From contig CAVURC010000003.1 in assembly GCA_963743825.1 (NCBI GenBank), positions 1-64,000 on the forward strand: a stretch of 64,000 nt of DNA, read 5' to 3'. The notes below the pieces were generated by a model. That model was not told the origin of the DNA and did not search any database. It saw only the letters and a list, made by a program, of their open reading frames with translations. Shown piece by piece: positions 9,312 through 17,457 of the stretch (positions are counted from its first letter, which is position 1; the number at the start of each line of letters is the position of its first letter). The position numbers were made by a program, and so were the translations under genes. This DNA comes from Sva-07 sp963743825 (GTDB lineage: Bacteria > Actinomycetota > Acidimicrobiia > Acidimicrobiales > Ilumatobacteraceae).

Positions 9312-9719
9312 TCACTCGGGCTTGAGCGCGGTGACCTCGATCTCGATGCGCATGCGGGGATCGGACAGCCCGACGACCATCATCGTCGCCGCCGGCAGCG
9401 CTTCGGCGAAGTACCCGCGCAGGGCAGGCCAACACGCCTCGAAATCGGCGGCATCGGGCAGGAGGTACCTCACCCGCACGACGTCGGCGGCACACGAGCC
9501 GGCACGCGTCAGCGCGTCGTCGATGTTGCGCAGCGTCTGCTCCACCTGGGCGACCACGTCGTCGGAGATGGTCATCGTCGAGTAGTCGAAGCCGGTCGTT
9601 CCGGCGACGAACACCCAGCGCCCGTCGACGATCGCTCGCGAGTAGCCGATCCGGCGCTCGAACTCGCTGCCCTGGGAGATGCGTTGGCGGTCGGGTTGCA
9701 TCCGGTCAGGATCCCACAT
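9312..9719 (-). CDS. RidA/YjgF family protein
   Basis: A 135-residue member of the Rid family, which hydrolyses reactive enamine/imine intermediates made by PLP enzymes. The family fold is seen in VFVAGTTGFDYSTM, the central VEQTLRNIDDALTRAG helix, and the C-terminal LSDPRMRIEIEVTALKP, where the arginine of PRMRIEIE corresponds to the carboxylate-binding Arg of RidA. It may start at the internal ATG (9701). A threonine ammonia-lyase, the classic source of RidA substrates, is encoded at 11372-12571 on the same strand, which makes a housekeeping detoxifying role plausible. Confidence 0.85.
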   Translation of the reverse strand: MWDPDRMQPDRQRISQGSEFERRIGYSRAIVDGRWVFVAGTTGFDYSTMTISDDVVAQVEQTLRNIDDALTRAGSCAADVVRVRYLLPDAADFEACWPALRGYFAEALPAATMMVVGLSDPRMRIEIEVTALKPE

Positions 9720-9726
9720 CGATCAT

Positions 9727-10224
9727 TCAGCGGGTCGGCCAGGTTTCGACGGTCTCGTAGATCGATCCGCTGTCGGTGAGTGTGCTGGCGACCAGCGCGA
9801 TCTCGCCGACCTCGAACGCCGCGTCGAACAAGCGACCCACACTGCGGTCAGGTCGTGCCTTCTTCGCGAGCCGTGCGAGTGTCAGGTGGCCGAGGAACCG
9901 TCGCCGCTCGTTCGCCGATCCGACGCCTCGCACCGCCTGCTCGACGACCTCCGCGAGATCGTCCACGCCGGCGACCGGCAGCATGATCGACCGCTCCGCC
10001 CGCAGATCGAGAGCCGGTCCGAGGACCGCCGTGGCGCTCGGCAGGAACACGTCGTCGAGGCGTTCGATCGCCTCGTCGATGTCGGCGTCGCCCAGGAATC
10101 GCACGGTGATGTGCAGGTTCTCCGGCCTGACCCACTTCACGCCGGGATCCTTCGGTCGCTCCATGTCCGCCAGCCGCTCCAGCAGTTCCTCCGGTGGCCA
10201 GATGGCGACGAACAGCCGAGTCAC
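9727..10224 (-). CDS. thpR: RNA 2',3'-cyclic phosphodiesterase (2H family)
   Basis: Two catalytic H-x-T/S-x motifs, HITVRF near residue 40 and HLTLAR near residue 120, identify a 2H phosphoesterase of the ThpR (LigT) type, which opens 2',3'-cyclic phosphates on RNA ends. The N-terminus begins RLFVAIWPPEELL, as in family members, so the GTG at 10224 is preferred over the far-upstream ATG, giving about 165 residues. It sits 8 bases from the RidA gene and is probably co-transcribed with it. Upstream lies a palindromic repeat. Confidence 0.85.
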   Translation of the reverse strand: MTRLFVAIWPPEELLERLADMERPKDPGVKWVRPENLHITVRFLGDADIDEAIERLDDVFLPSATAVLGPALDLRAERSIMLPVAGVDDLAEVVEQAVRGVGSANERRRFLGHLTLARLAKKARPDRSVGRLFDAAFEVGEIALVASTLTDSGSIYETVETWPTR

Positions 10225-10240
10225 CCTCCAAGTCTGGCCC

Positions 10241-10390
10241 GCGATGAGATTGTGGCGCGACAGGTGCGCTGGAATCTCATCGCCGGACGGACATCGGTGC
10301 GAGATGGCGCGCAGGTGCGCTGGACATCGCCGGACGGACACGGTCGGTGCGATGAGTTGAGGTGCACCGTCTGCACTGGAACCTCATCGC
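10241..10390. repeat. Pair of GCGATGAG-armed palindromes with internal direct repeat
   Basis: The gap between thpR and the desaturase gene is almost filled by structured repeats. GCGATGAGATT (10241-10251) pairs with AATCTCATCGC (10273-10283). A second copy, GCGATGAGTT (10349-10358), pairs with AACCTCATCGC (10380-10390) and contains a nested GTGCA/TGCAC stem. Between them CAGGTGCGCTGGA (10261 and 10312) and CATCGCCGGACGGACA (10278 and 10325) occur twice in direct order. The result looks like a duplicated palindromic element that has partly diverged. Confidence 0.7.
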
Positions 10391-10408
10391 GCGGTCGGGC
10401 GGGGACGG

Positions 10409-11326
10409 TCAGGCGGAGACGAGGGCAGCGTCGCGCTTCTCGGCGAAGCGGCGCGCCACCTTCTCGCTCGTGGCGAGGCGCTTCATCAGCTTCTCCTGTG
10501 CGATCGCGCCGTCACCGGAGAGACCGCCGACGTTTGCGGCGTCCCACTGACGGATGACCACCGGCACGAGGATCTGCTCGTAGTGCACCTGCAGGTCGTA
10601 GATGCCGGCCTTCGCGATCAGTGCTGCGTGGCGATCGAAGTCGGGAATCCCGGTGCCCGGCATCGAGAAGTTGCGCACCTGCTTCTCCATGGCGATCATC
10701 ATCGTGTTCGGATCGGTCTCGATCGCCGCCGCGGCGAGGTCGCGATAGAAGAGTTGGTGCAGGTTCTCGTCGCTGCCGACACGCTTCATCACTTCGTACC
10801 CGGCGGGATCGCCGAGCAGTGCCCCGGTGTTGCGGTGCGAGATGCGCGTGGCCAACTCCTGGAGCGCCAGGTAGATGAGGCCCTCGTACAGCGGCGGATC
10901 GGGTGTCTGCCCTCCCGACACCTGCGCCATGCGCGAACGCTCGAGCTCCACCGGGTCGATCGCCCGGGTGGTCATCAGGTACCCGTAGATCGCCATGGAG
11001 TGGCGACCTTCCTCGGCCGTCCACCGTCTGACCCACGTGCCCCAGGCGCCGTCCTTGCCGAACATCTGCTCGACAGTGCGGAAGTAGTACGGCAGGTTGT
11101 CCTCGGTGAGCAGGTTCACGAGGAGCGCACTGCGCACCTCGGGTCCGATCTCGTGGCCGGCGAGATCGGCATCGTCGGGCGTCCACTCGTGGCCCTTGAC
11201 GTGGTCGCGGCCGCGGCTGTACGGCACGTAGTCGTGGGGGAACCACTCCTTGGACGTGGCGAGATGCCGTTCGAGGAGGCTCTCGGCGACCGGAGTGAGT
11301 TCGTGGAGCAGGTCGGACTCGTTCAC
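10409..11326 (-). CDS. Acyl-ACP desaturase (DesA-type, soluble di-iron)
   Basis: A 305-residue soluble fatty-acid desaturase related to plant stearoyl-ACP desaturase and mycobacterial DesA1/DesA2; it introduces a double bond into an acyl chain on acyl-carrier protein using O2 and a di-iron centre. The iron ligands are visible in order: Glu in LLTEDNLPYY, the EEGRH motif (RWTAEEGRHS), Glu in LQELATRISHRN, and the second ExxH as SDENLHQLFY. No membrane segments are present, consistent with the soluble class. It is preceded by a palindromic repeat on its 3' side and is on the same strand as ilvA, 45 bases apart. Confidence 0.88.
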   Translation of the reverse strand: MNESDLLHELTPVAESLLERHLATSKEWFPHDYVPYSRGRDHVKGHEWTPDDADLAGHEIGPEVRSALLVNLLTEDNLPYYFRTVEQMFGKDGAWGTWVRRWTAEEGRHSMAIYGYLMTTRAIDPVELERSRMAQVSGGQTPDPPLYEGLIYLALQELATRISHRNTGALLGDPAGYEVMKRVGSDENLHQLFYRDLAAAAIETDPNTMMIAMEKQVRNFSMPGTGIPDFDRHAALIAKAGIYDLQVHYEQILVPVVIRQWDAANVGGLSGDGAIAQEKLMKRLATSEKVARRFAEKRDAALVSA

Positions 11327-11371
11327 AGGCGGCAGCCTACCGACCAGTAGGTAGAAGATCCAGTCAAGCGA

Positions 11372-12571
11372 TCAGATCCCGCTCTCGACGACGTCGTAGC
11401 CGGCAACACGAGCCGACTCGAGGAGGCGTTGGGCGTGCTCGGCGCCGCGTACCTCGAACGTCGCGTGGATGCCCGTTTCGCGAACGTGCAGGTCGAGGCC
11501 CTCGCGGATGTGTTCGACCTCGATCAGATCGGCGCCCCCATCAGCGAACACCGACAGCAACGTCGCGAGCCCGCCGGGCCGGTCGTCGATGCGGGCGACG
11601 ACCGACAGTCGCCGGCCCGCCAGGTTCTCGTGACGGCGGATCAGGCTCGGCACCACGCCGAGGTCGACGTTGCCGCCCGAGATCACGACGCAGGTCGTGC
11701 CGATCTCGTCGGGAGTCACCACCCCCGACAGCAGCGCGGCCACGCCCACGGCGCCGGCCCCCTCGGCGTACAGCTTCGCCCGATCCATCAACAGCACCAT
11801 GGCGTCGGCGATCGAGTCCTCGTCGACCGTCACGACTTCGTCGACCCACCGTCGGACCAGTGGCCCGGTGACGAGCCCGGGGTACTTGACGGCGATGCCG
11901 TCGGCGAGCGTCAGGACCGGGCCCTCGGCGACCGAACCCCCGGCGTACGGAGCGCACACCGAGGCCTGCACGCCGACCACCCGAACATCCGGTCGCGCCG
12001 ACTTCACGGCGATTGCCACACCGCTGATCAGGCCGCCTCCACCCAGCGGCACGATCACCGTGGCGATGTCGTCGATGTCGTCGAGCAGTTCGAGGCCGAG
12101 CGTCCCTTGGCCGGCCACGACGGCGGGGTCGTCGAACGGCGAGCAGAACTCCATCGCGGTGTTCGCCGCGTGTTCCTCGGCGGCTGCGACGGCCGCTCTC
12201 AGGTCGGCGCCGGTCTCGGTCACCACGGCGCCGTGGCGACGTGACGCTTCGATCTTGGTGATCGGGGCGCCGACCGGTACGAAGATCCGACACGGCACGC
12301 CGAAGTGTTGCGCGGCGAACGCCAACGCCTGAGCGTGGTTGCCCGCACTCCCCGTCGTGACACCACGACGGGCATCGGCGCCGAGTGTCGCCAACTTGTT
12401 CATCGCACCGCGGATCTTGAACGATCCCGTCCGCTGCAGATTCTCGGCCTTGATCACCACCGTGCCGCCGATGTCCTCCGACAGCGTCAGCGACGTGATC
12501 ACCGGGGTGTGCTTGGCGACCGTTGCGACGACCGCGCGGGCCGCCTCGATCTCGCCGGGTTCGACGCTCAC
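11372..12571 (-). CDS. ilvA: Threonine ammonia-lyase (threonine dehydratase) with ACT domain
   Basis: A 399-residue fold-type II PLP enzyme that deaminates threonine to 2-oxobutanoate, the entry to isoleucine synthesis. The PLP lysine lies in RTGSFKIRGA near residue 53, and the phosphate-binding glycine loop is VPLGGGGLISG near residue 176. After about residue 320 a single ACT domain begins (LSVVARIDDRPGGLATLLSVF). The single C-terminal ACT and total length match the short TdcB/IlvA class seen in many actinobacteria rather than the 514-residue E. coli IlvA. Whether isoleucine or another ligand binds the ACT domain cannot be read from the sequence. Confidence 0.88.
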   Translation of the reverse strand: MSVEPGEIEAARAVVATVAKHTPVITSLTLSEDIGGTVVIKAENLQRTGSFKIRGAMNKLATLGADARRGVTTGSAGNHAQALAFAAQHFGVPCRIFVPVGAPITKIEASRRHGAVVTETGADLRAAVAAAEEHAANTAMEFCSPFDDPAVVAGQGTLGLELLDDIDDIATVIVPLGGGGLISGVAIAVKSARPDVRVVGVQASVCAPYAGGSVAEGPVLTLADGIAVKYPGLVTGPLVRRWVDEVVTVDEDSIADAMVLLMDRAKLYAEGAGAVGVAALLSGVVTPDEIGTTCVVISGGNVDLGVVPSLIRRHENLAGRRLSVVARIDDRPGGLATLLSVFADGGADLIEVEHIREGLDLHVRETGIHATFEVRGAEHAQRLLESARVAGYDVVESGI

Positions 12572-12605
12572 CGTCGCACCGTACCGCGCCGTCCGGGTGC
12601 GCGTC

Positions 12606-13803
12606 TCAGGTGGCGTCGTCCGGGAGCGGATGCTCCGGGAGCTTGCGAACCCGAGCGCGACGCCGCCGGCGCGCCGGGATCATCTCGCGCATCGACTCGA
12701 GGTTCCCGAAACACAGCAACCGGTCGTTGGCCTCCAACAAGCCGTGACTCGCGCGGGTTCGGGATGACATCGGTGTCGCGATGCAACGTCAGCACGGTGA
12801 TGTCGCGGTCGCGAAGCCCGGCATCGCCGATCGTCTTGCCGACGAAGTCACCGTCGGCTCGAACGAGCAGCTCGGCCACGCCGTACCCCGTGCTGACCGT
12901 CAGCCGTTGGCGCACGTCGAGCTCGGGGAAGGCCACCTGGTTGGCCACGTAGTCGATGATTGCGCCGGCCACGTCGAGACCGGTTGCTCGTTCGATGCCT
13001 TCGAGCCCCGGCGACGAGTTGACCTCCATCACCAGCGGCCCGTCGTTGCCCTCCAACATGTCGACGCCCGCAACTCGCAGGCCCATGATCTGTGCCGCCC
13101 GCACGGCAGTTCGCTCGTAGGCAGAGTCGAGTGAGACGCCCTCGACGGTGCCGCCGCGATGCACGTTGGACCGGAACTCGTCACCCTGCGCCGTGCGCCG
13201 CATCGACGCCACGACCCGATCGCCGACCACGAGTGCGCGGATGTCGCGGCCCTTGCTCTCGGCGATGAACTCCTGGATCAGGACGTTCTGGTTGGTGTTG
13301 TGGAGCGTCTCGATGATGGCCTCGGCAACCTTGCGATCGGGCGCGAGGATCACGCCGATTCCCTGGGTGCCCTCCAACAACTTGATGACGACCGGCGCGC
13401 CACCGACTCGGTCGATCGCGGGCAACACGTCCTGTCGGTTGCGCACGAACGCCGTCTTCGGCATCCCGATGTCGTGGCGCGACAGGATCTGGATCGCACG
13501 GAGTTTGTCGCGCGAGTTCGTGATCCCGTTGGCGGTGATCGGCGTGTACACGTCCATCTGTTCGAACTGGCGAACCACCGCGGAGCCGAAGTAGGTGATC
13601 GACGCCCCGACCCGGGGCACGATGGCGTCGTAGTCGGAGAGTTGCTTGCCACGGAACTGCAGGTCAGGTTCCGAACTCGACAGGTCGATGGCGAAGCGCA
13701 GTGTGTTGAGCACCTTGCAGTCGTGCCCACGATCGATGGCCGCGAGTTTGAGGCGCTGGGTGCTGTAGGAGCGCGGGGCGCGGGACAGGAGGGCGAGCTT
13801 CAC
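12606..13803 (-). CDS. rimK: RimK-like ATP-grasp ligase with C-terminal RCK_C (TrkA-C) domain (one frameshift)
   Basis: The GTG at 13803 overlaps the stop of the upstream deacylase gene by four bases (GTGA), which fixes the start. Residues 1-290 are a RimK-type alpha-L-glutamate ligase: N-terminal pre-ATP-grasp, VIKLLEGTQGIGVIL loop, LIQEFIAESKGRDIRALVVG, and the metal-binding VMEVNSSPGLEGIE. From about residue 305 a second domain follows (VAELLVRADGDFVGKTIGDAG, then ITVLTLHRDTDVIPNP). After a one-base frame change near 12750 it continues as SHGLLEANDRLLCFGN to the stop at 12606. This tail has the shape of an RCK_C/TrkA-C ligand-binding domain, an uncommon partner for RimK. The peptide or protein that is glutamylated is unknown. 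Confidence 0.78.
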
Positions 13804-14825
13804 GGGTAGTCCTGACTGGGGGGTTGTGTGGAGATGTATCGGCCCAGCGTGGGCAGGACGTCGGGGGTGACATCGGCGAGGTGGACCAGGGCGTCGCCCT
13901 GGTTGACGAGGGGTTGTTGCACGCGACCGATGACGATCCCGACGCGCGTGGCGGTGACCCGGCTGAGCCGCTTGCCGACCGAGTCGTGGATCAGGCCGAG
14001 GAGTTGACCACGTTGCACCACTTCGCCGAGCTCGACGTCGAGCAGTGCGATCCCGCTTCGACGCGCGCGGATCCACGAACTGTGTCGGCTCTCGACGGGG
14101 ACCGGTCGCGGGTCGGTGGAGTCGGCGTCGATCATGTCGAGTTCGGTCAGGACCTGACGGATCCCGACGACGCCGGTCGAGAGCGATTCATCGTCGAATC
14201 GCAGCGCCTCGCCACCCTCGTACAGCAGCACGGTTGCTCCACGATCGGTCGCCGCGCCGCGCAGTGATCCGTCGCGTGTCTTGGAGTGCAGCATGAGTGG
14301 TGCTCCGAATGCCTCGGCGAGCTTGCGGGTCTCCGGGTCGTCGAGATCGGCACGTATGTGCGGCAGGTTGGTGCGATGGTCGGAGCCGGTGTGGAGATCG
14401 ATGCCGACGTCGCATCGCCTGACGATCTCCGACATGAACAGATCGGCGATCCGTGCGGCAAGTGAACCTGTCGGCGAGCCGGGGAACGACCGGTTGAGGT
14501 CACGCCGGTCGGGGAGGTAGCGGTCGCCGTTGAGGAATCCGTGCACGTTGACGATCGGCACCGCGATGACCGTGCCGGACATCTTGCGGGCGTCGAGGCT
14601 GCGGGTCACTCGGCGGATGATCTCGACGCCGTTGATCTCGTCGCCGTGCACGGCGGCGCTGACCCACACCACCCGCCCGTCGGTGCGCCCGTGGAACACC
14701 TGCAGAGGCAGCGAGATTCTGGTGCCCGTGACGAGTCGGGCGATCGGGAGTTCGCCGGTGGCCGAGCGCCCGGGCGCCACGTCGAGCTCGCCGATGCGGA
14801 ACGCGGCGCGGCGCGGCCGACTCAT
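13800..14825 (-). CDS. Succinylglutamate desuccinylase/aspartoacylase-like zinc deacylase
   Basis: A 341-residue M14-like metallohydrolase of the AstE/AspA family (COG3608). The zinc site is seen as VHGDEINGVEI (HxxE) near residue 59 and the third ligand in VGIDLHTGSDH near residue 142; substrate-binding DLNRSFPG is also present. The C-terminal 90 residues form a beta-rich domain typical of the family. The start overlaps the upstream retropepsin-like gene by four bases and its end overlaps rimK by four, so the three are surely one operon. In this context the enzyme probably cleaves an amide or isopeptide bond related to the RimK product rather than N-succinylglutamate, but this is inference. 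Confidence 0.82.
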   Translation of the reverse strand: MSRPRRAAFRIGELDVAPGRSATGELPIARLVTGTRISLPLQVFHGRTDGRVVWVSAAVHGDEINGVEIIRRVTRSLDARKMSGTVIAVPIVNVHGFLNGDRYLPDRRDLNRSFPGSPTGSLAARIADLFMSEIVRRCDVGIDLHTGSDHRTNLPHIRADLDDPETRKLAEAFGAPLMLHSKTRDGSLRGAATDRGATVLLYEGGEALRFDDESLSTGVVGIRQVLTELDMIDADSTDPRPVPVESRHSSWIRARRSGIALLDVELGEVVQRGQLLGLIHDSVGKRLSRVTATRVGIVIGRVQQPLVNQGDALVHLADVTPDVLPTLGRYISTQPPSQDYP

Positions 14826-15274
14826 GATCGGCGCCGGTTCTTCATCCGGACGTCCTTGGGTGGGCGTCCGCCGAGGTACGACACGCCCGGATCGACCAGG
14901 AATCGGTTGCGGATCGCCTCGCGGCCGACCAACATGCGAAAGCCCATCTCGTCGCGGAGTGTCAGCGTGATCTCGGCGTCGATGGCGCGCCCGCCGATCA
15001 CGAGCGTGGTCCGCACGACAGGTCGGTGGTCGACGACGCCCGACGAGCTCTTGATGTCACGCGTCGACACGACGGGTGCCTCGGCGACGATGGCGTCGTC
15101 GGTCGAGCGCTGCCACGGGTGGATCTCGAAACGCACCCATGGCGTGGCGCCCTGGAGGAACCATTCGAGATCGAAGGCGTGCAGTGACGACGTGCGTGCA
15201 CCGGTGTCGACCTTGGCCTTGAGGTGCGGCACCTCCCAATCGGCCAGCGTCACCCACTCGCGCCACCCGAGCAC
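14822..15274 (-). CDS. RimK-associated retropepsin-like protease (DUF785/Zn_protease family)
   Basis: A 150-residue protein of the family often labelled 'ATP-dependent zinc protease' (COG4067), now regarded as retropepsin-like. The key motif is KAKVDTGARTSSLHAFD near residues 20-36, with the aspartate of DTGA expected to be catalytic; the second half includes MGFRMLVGREAIRNRFLVDP, a family hallmark. It is the first gene of the overlapping trio with the deacylase and rimK. Comparative genomics (RimK/ATP-grasp neighbourhoods of the amidoligase type) links these families, but the peptide that is built and trimmed is unknown. Confidence 0.8.
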   Translation of the reverse strand: MLGWREWVTLADWEVPHLKAKVDTGARTSSLHAFDLEWFLQGATPWVRFEIHPWQRSTDDAIVAEAPVVSTRDIKSSSGVVDHRPVVRTTLVIGGRAIDAEITLTLRDEMGFRMLVGREAIRNRFLVDPGVSYLGGRPPKDVRMKNRRRS

Positions 15275-15364
15275 GGGGCGATCAGGGACGCCGGGGTGAC
15301 ATCGAGCGCACGGTACACCCTCGTTCGGTGACTCGTCCGACGTGATCCATCCGGTCGTGTCGGT

Positions 15365-15384
15365 GACGTGAGCGATGTCACGTC
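15365..15384. promoter_or_regulatory. GACGTGA-N6-TCACGTC inverted repeat
   Basis: A perfect 7-base inverted repeat lies in the 213-base divergent region between the retropepsin-like gene and mscS. It could be an operator for either side; no regulator gene is adjacent. The rest of the region shows no clear promoter pair. Confidence 0.35.
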
Positions 15385-15487
15385 GTGGATCTTCGAGCCG
15401 CCGTGCATTCCTGTACCGCTCCTGGCATCATGTTCCGTAACGCAAATGTAACAATTCGGCCGCCACCGATGAAGGAAGTGCTCACCC

Positions 15488-16321
15488 ATGTTGTCCTGGT
15501 TCGCCTCTGTCTCCGAAGCAATGCTCCTGCTCCCGATCGCGATCGTCGCGTCCTGGGTCGCTCGCACGCTCGTTCGAACGCTGACGCGCCGCGCGGTGCG
15601 TCGGGCACAACGAGCCGAGGGGTCATGGAGAGTTCGCCTCGATCGCCTCGGCGACGACGGCCAGGCCGATGCCCGCAAGCGTCAGCGCGCCGATTCGGTG
15701 GCCAAACAGATCGGTCGATTCATGACCGTGCTGATCTTCACGTTCGCGACGTTCGCTGCGCTCGAGTTGATGGGCGTCAGCATGGCGTTCGCCATCTCCA
15801 GCGCCGGCTTCATCGGGTTGGCGCTGGCGCTCAGTGGCCAGGACCTCGTGAAGGACTTCCTCGCCGGAACCCGTGCACTGCTGGAAGATCGCTACGCGGT
15901 CGGCGACGATGTCATCTTGCGCGTCGGAGGCGCTGAGGTGCGTGGCACCGTCGACCTGATCGGGAGCGCGTCGGTGCGACTGCGAACGCCTGAGGGTGCC
16001 ACCTGGCATGCCGGGCACCACGCCGTCGAGTCCGTCACCAACTTGTCGCAGCTGCCGGCGGTGAGTGACATCGAGGTCTCGCTCGTGAAGTGGTCGGCCG
16101 CCGATGAAGCGGGCGCAGTCGAGCGGCTGGCGGACGCCTCGAACGACATCGGCCTGACCGGTGTGGTGTTCCTGCGCGACATCGAGACCCACGAACCCGA
16201 GACCGCCGCGGACTCCGACGGCGATGCCGCCGCCGGCACCGTCACCGTGCGCGTGAAGACCAACCGACCGCTCAGTTCGACCGAGACCGAGATCGTCCGC
16301 GCCAGGCTCCTCGACGTCTGA
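15488..16321 (+). CDS. Small mechanosensitive channel (MscS family)
   Basis: A 277-residue MscS-type channel. Two membrane segments are seen at about residues 5-25 and 75-95, and the pore-lining TM3 with its glycine/alanine pattern at AFAISSAGFIGLALALSGQ, ending in DLVKDFLAGTRALLEDRYAVGD, the strongest MscS signature. The cytoplasmic beta domain continues with VGGAEVRGTVDLIGSASVRL. The C-terminal region (residues 185-270) is acidic. The channel would release solutes on osmotic downshock. It has its own transcription unit between divergent and convergent neighbours. Confidence 0.85.
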   Translation: MLSWFASVSEAMLLLPIAIVASWVARTLVRTLTRRAVRRAQRAEGSWRVRLDRLGDDGQADARKRQRADSVAKQIGRFMTVLIFTFATFAALELMGVSMAFAISSAGFIGLALALSGQDLVKDFLAGTRALLEDRYAVGDDVILRVGGAEVRGTVDLIGSASVRLRTPEGATWHAGHHAVESVTNLSQLPAVSDIEVSLVKWSAADEAGAVERLADASNDIGLTGVVFLRDIETHEPETAADSDGDAAAGTVTVRVKTNRPLSSTETEIVRARLLDV

Positions 16322-16361
16322 TCGAGCGGAATCTCGATTCAGCGTCAGCAACAACGTCGAG

Positions 16362-17336
16362 TTACGACGTTTGTGCTGGCGCAGAGCGCTGGCCGAACTC
16401 GGTGGTGATCACTCGACCGTCGCGGTCGGCGGCACTCGGTGCGAGATCGGCGACCACGAACGAACGCTGCAACCAGCGGTCGGTGCCGTCGAAGCGGGCA
16501 GTGAACGGCGAGCGACCGTGTACGGCGACGTTGTTGTCGACCACGAGCAAGTCGCCGGGTTCGAGGACCACCGAGGTCTCGACGTCGGCGATCGCAGAAC
16601 GAACGGCGATCAGCACGTCGTCGGCGATCGTGTCGGTGCCCACTGTCAGGTCGGCGTCGAAGATGAACGTCGGATCGTTGCGCGTCCCGGTCACCAGCGG
16701 GCGTGCCGGGCCGAGTTCGTTGGGTCGACCGTCGAGAAAGCTGGCGTCGACGGCGGTCCGGAACCTCGGTTCGAACATCACGTCGACGACGTCGTCTTCC
16801 AGGCGATCCATGATGTCGTGTACCGATGCGAGCGTGGTGTGAGCCGACGGGTCGCCGCGCAGACACAGCAGGAGCAGGTACCTCGGACGGTGCGGGTGGA
16901 AGGCCGTCTCGGTGTGGAACATGAGGCTCGAACGCGACGAGGTCGACATCTGGCTGTCGGCCGCGCCCGGGGTGGGCACGATGTTCTGCACGATGCGACC
17001 GCCGTGCTCGGGCACGTAGCCGACGGGCTGGCCGAGGCGGCGTGCGACGGTGAGCAGCGTGAGTTCGGTCGAGAGGTCCTTGGCGACCGGGGTCTCGGGA
17101 GCCGGTGGAGTGGGTGGAAGGCCGCCGATGGGGGCGTTGCGAATGAGCAGCGCACCCGATCGGGACGGTGTCACGGCGAATCGCAGCAGGGCGTCATCGA
17201 CCGAGATCGGCAGATGTCGGCCTCCCAGCGCTGCGGCGTGAACGAGTTCTTCGCTGAGTTCGTCGACGGGCGCAGGGGCGACGGCCCAACCCGAGGCGTC
17301 GACCACCGGGAGTGCGACGAGGGTGGCGTGGGTCAT
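16362..17336 (-). CDS. Fe(II)/2-oxoglutarate oxygenase, clavaminate synthase/asparagine oxygenase type
   Basis: About 324 residues with the facial triad of the clavaminate synthase-like group: HTETAFHPHRPRYLLLLCLR supplies His and Glu (HxE in place of the usual HxD), and VVDNNVAVHGRSPF supplies the distal His; the 2-oxoglutarate-binding Arg is in DRWLQRSFVVAD. The HxE variant is characteristic of clavaminate synthase, asparagine oxygenase and arginine hydroxylases such as VioC, which act on free amino acids or their derivatives. The ATG at 17336 is chosen because AGGAGG stands 8 bases before it. The gene is divergent from an RpiR regulator with a palindromic operator between them. The substrate is unknown; an arginine- or agmatine-related compound is an attractive guess. 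Confidence 0.75.
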   Translation of the reverse strand: MTHATLVALPVVDASGWAVAPAPVDELSEELVHAAALGGRHLPISVDDALLRFAVTPSRSGALLIRNAPIGGLPPTPPAPETPVAKDLSTELTLLTVARRLGQPVGYVPEHGGRIVQNIVPTPGAADSQMSTSSRSSLMFHTETAFHPHRPRYLLLLCLRGDPSAHTTLASVHDIMDRLEDDVVDVMFEPRFRTAVDASFLDGRPNELGPARPLVTGTRNDPTFIFDADLTVGTDTIADDVLIAVRSAIADVETSVVLEPGDLLVVDNNVAVHGRSPFTARFDGTDRWLQRSFVVADLAPSAADRDGRVITTEFGQRSAPAQTS

Positions 17337-17385
17337 GGTGGACACCTCCTGGAGAGACGACGGCCGGGATCAGCCGTATGAAACA

Positions 17386-17417
17386 GTTGTTCCAACATAT
17401 CACATGATTGGAACAAC
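17386..17417. promoter_or_regulatory. Operator-like palindrome GTTGTTCCAA-N12-TTGGAACAAC
   Basis: A perfect 10-base inverted repeat (17386-17395 and 17408-17417) lies midway in the 121-base region between the divergent oxygenase and RpiR-type regulator genes. Its position and symmetry fit an autoregulatory operator controlling both promoters. A TACCGT -10-like box (17444-17449) lies 8 bases before the regulator ATG. Confidence 0.65.
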
Positions 17418-17457
17418 GTCGATCAGTTGCCTTCGCCGTCGGGTACCGTGCGTGCCC

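Noticed and set aside
13804..14076. N-terminal extension of the RimK frame up to 14076
   Set aside because: The upstream codons overlap the deacylase gene and are low-complexity Arg/Pro/Thr; the GTGA overlap at 13800-13803 gives a family-like start.
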